Of a DNA stretch of 64,000 bases, positions 61,701-64,000 are shown one piece after another. Below the pieces are notes generated by a model, which made no database searches, was not told where the DNA came from, and saw nothing but the letters and a program-made list of their open reading frames with translations. Positions within the stretch are counted from its first letter, which is position 1, and each line of letters starts with the position of its first letter. Source of the stretch: Pyrocephalus nanus (lineage: Eukaryota; Chordata; Aves; Passeriformes; Tyrannidae); assembly GCA_038380795.1 (NCBI GenBank), contig CM076279.1:9005001-9069000 (forward strand), read 5' to 3'. The position numbers were made by a program, and so were the translations under genes.

Positions 61701-64000
61701 AGGTGCAATTTTAAGCAGGGCTGACGTGCCTCTGTGCCAGCGTGGGACGGATTAGAATTAGTTTCTGCTAATTTGCTCCACATGGAGCTTTCAGTTTGAA
61801 TTCTGTCTCCCGAATTAACAGGCAGACCACCCTCTCAGTATCCTGACTGCTGTATTTCCCGTTGTGAGGGAAGAATTTCTCATCCATCCTGCTTTCCTTG
61901 TGGTTCAGACAGTGTTGTACCCGCTGCTCCAAGGGATGGGGCATCTGTGGCTGTGTCTATTCAGCCTCCTGGAACACCTGAGCTGATTCAAGCCTGGGCA
62001 GTCATTTCAGAAAACAGCAAATCCTGCAGTTTGGGAGCAGGAAGGATGCACGTATCAGTGATTATTTCCTCCTGGGTTTTTTTTGTTGTTGTTTTTTTGT
62101 GTGTCTGCCTGAATCACAGACTGTTTCTGTTCAGGAGGCAGCTCTTCATAGTCTCACTGCTCTTTTTAGCAGAGAACTCAAAATAAGTCTTGTCAGAAAA
62201 AGTCCAGTGTCTCTGATTTTTTGCAAGTACTCAAGAAACCAACTGGTTTTTTGCAGAGTGGCACTAAAAAAAGTGCAGAAAGTCCTATGGCATTCTTTCT
62301 GTTGCTAATGAAGACCACAGCTCCTCCAGCTGGGCCAGGCCCACAGGGCTGAAAAAGAGAAATGCTACAGCATAGACTTAGTTAATTTGGCTGAGGGTGA
62401 CGCATTTGCATTGCAGAAACACCAAAGCTTCAAACTGAGATGTGGAAAGTACCTGCTCAGGCCATGAATTGGTGGGGCCCAGCTGCTGCCCTGTGCTGAG
62501 GGTTACACAGGGTGTGATTGGTGGGGTTTCATTCAGTCCAAAATAGAATCATAGAAAAAAAAATGCCCTAATTCTGATAGTTCCTTCAGGAGTCTGTTTA
62601 TCCAGGCTTGCACAGGGGAGGTTCAGCCTCTGTGTTCCACTTCTCAGGCCTGTCCAATTATTCATCCCTGTGTCACCTTCTGAATCTTTCTGTAGACCAT
62701 CCCAGGAAGAGCAAGCCACTGCCAAGTCTGGTTTGATTTTTCCTCTTTCTCAGGATGTATGGATATCCTGTGTACCTTTGCATGGGTTTCAGTCTCTCTA
62801 TGGTTAGGTTACCTCCTGAAAAATGAGATTCCTTCTATAACAATCCCTCTCATGGGGTAAACCAAAGCTACATAATTTCTCAGTGATGATATGGACATTT
62901 CCAGTAGCTTCTGAGTCGTTAAGAAGCTGTTTGCTTGGAGCAATAACTATTCTTCGTAACTTATGATGAGATCTTGGAGTACTTCTAGGAGCCCTGTAGA
63001 TATTCAGGAGCCCCAAATAAACCTCAGGAAACACAGCTTTTGAACCAAAGATTTGCTGCCCTTAATATGAGACAAAATGGTGGTGTGAACCCAAATTATC
63101 CCCACCAAGGGCTGAATTTTGCCCTGAGCCACCGAGCCATGTGTAAATCTGGAGCACCTTCACTGGAGGTGAATGAATAAACTTGAATAAAGCTAAAGAC
63201 TTTTTTATAATATTTCCCCATTTGACTGAGAAACAGTAACATTTCTTTCTGTTTGAATTTTCAGAGGCTCCATATTTCATCCTCGTTTTTTTGAGATTTT
63301 GGTTACATTTTGAACCCAGCCTCGGTGCAAGAGCTAAATTTGTGCTCCTGGATTCTGACTGCAGTGAATGGTGTTTTGTGTGTTAACTGTAGTGATGTGT
63401 TTGCAGGCAAGGACTGGGGAAAGCAGGAGGAACAGAGTTTCTCTGTCTGGCCTGTTCCAAACCAGTGTGTTCCTGGTCATGTTCTATGGGAAATCTTACC
63501 AGTGCTTCTGCAGGGGTTTTATAAAAACTGTCCACAAATTTATTGCCTCTTTTCAGCCAAGACAGACTATCTCTAATGGTTCTAACTCGAAAGGTTTCAT
63601 TTTGTCATTCCCAGGCTGGCAAATCTCTCTCAGTTATTTCAAAGCAGGTGTCTTAGAATTTAATTCCTACATTTAATTTCTCAAAAGCCTTTTTCACAGT
63701 CTCCAAGTGAAACTAGACAAAAAATCAGTGAAATATTTTAGCTGATGCCTAAGCATCTTTAAAACTTGTTTTTATTTCGAGTGGGGTGAATTGATCTTTG
63801 TGCCTTTTTTTTGTTCAGGAGGACCTGGAATTCTTTACCGCAGCAGCAAAGAAATCATTTACTCCCCTCGTTCTGGGGTTTACCTCTTTCCCAGGGCCAA
63901 CAGAAAGTCAGTCTGGGTTTTACCTCTGTCTGCCCTTCCTGCTATTTTTTATTACATACCCTTGCAGTGCGGACTTTCTCAGTGAGGGGGTATCCAGGGC
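58784..64000. other. Mostly unique non-coding DNA
   Basis: No gene is recognised. The parts at 58850-59130 and 60690-60870 are AT-rich with TAAT words and a few retained CpGs, and might be conserved. A possible CR1 tail lies at 62550-62566. A 76-codon minus-strand frame (62804-63034) looks protein-like in composition but matches nothing I know. The end of the window (63700-64000) has no coding signal. Confidence 0.42.
62550..62566 (-). mobile_element. Possible CR1 3' terminus
   Basis: AATAGAATCATAGAAAA matches the inverted CR1 terminal octamers, but the adjoining sequence does not clearly follow the CR1 consensus. It may be a badly decayed copy in minus orientation or a chance match. Confidence 0.3.

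Overview
This window looks like non-coding nuclear DNA of a bird. The strongest evidence is the repeats. At least eight pieces of the CR1 LINE are readable, several with the typical avian CR1 tail (sense strand ending in an ATTCTATGA-type octamer). There is also one solo LTR of a type I know from memory to be widespread in birds, especially songbirds. Base composition is moderate, CpG is depleted and simple repeats are sparse, all as expected for a bird intron or intergenic region. I cannot tell which chromosome or gene neighbourhood it comes from.

I found no protein-coding gene, RNA gene, CRISPR array or prokaryote-type operon. Open frames are short and scattered on both strands. Three of the four longest fall in repeats: 187 codons antisense to a CR1 relic, 201 codons over a repeat arm, and 199 codons over a repeat arm plus LTR. 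The longest (263 codons, minus strand, 33533-34324) lies in non-repeat sequence and has no recognisable domain. The window is best read as one large intron or an intergenic stretch.

Layout. 1-9.8 kb: unique DNA with a small CR1 piece (1.5 kb), an ancient CR1 reverse-transcriptase relic (3.6-4.3 kb) and a long pyrimidine tract (6.3 kb). 9.8-14.3 kb: three CR1 pieces, including the longest young 3' fragment (13.8-14.26 kb). 14.3-34.5 kb: mostly unique, with one CR1 (25.8 kb), a 16-bp minisatellite (20.9 kb) and several AT-rich, CpG-retaining blocks that look like possible conserved regulatory DNA. 34.5-35.1 kb: two CR1 relics of different type in opposite orientation. 38.7-42.5 kb: the most structured part. 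It holds two inverted copies of an unnamed ~250-bp unit, one of them inside a minus-strand solo LTR, followed by an uninterrupted run of 46 T that may be the tail of an RNA-mediated insertion. 42.5-64 kb: unique DNA with CR1 pieces at 46.7 and 53.5 kb, a cluster of palindromic factor-like sites at 43.35 kb, a diverged tandem duplication at 51.6 kb and a 64-bp near-palindrome at 58.7 kb.

No new biological system is evident. The observations most worth a second look are the inverted repeat/LTR mosaic, the A46 insertion candidate, the 58.7-kb near-palindrome and the CpG-retaining blocks. Homology is judged by eye and from memory; no alignment or database search was run.
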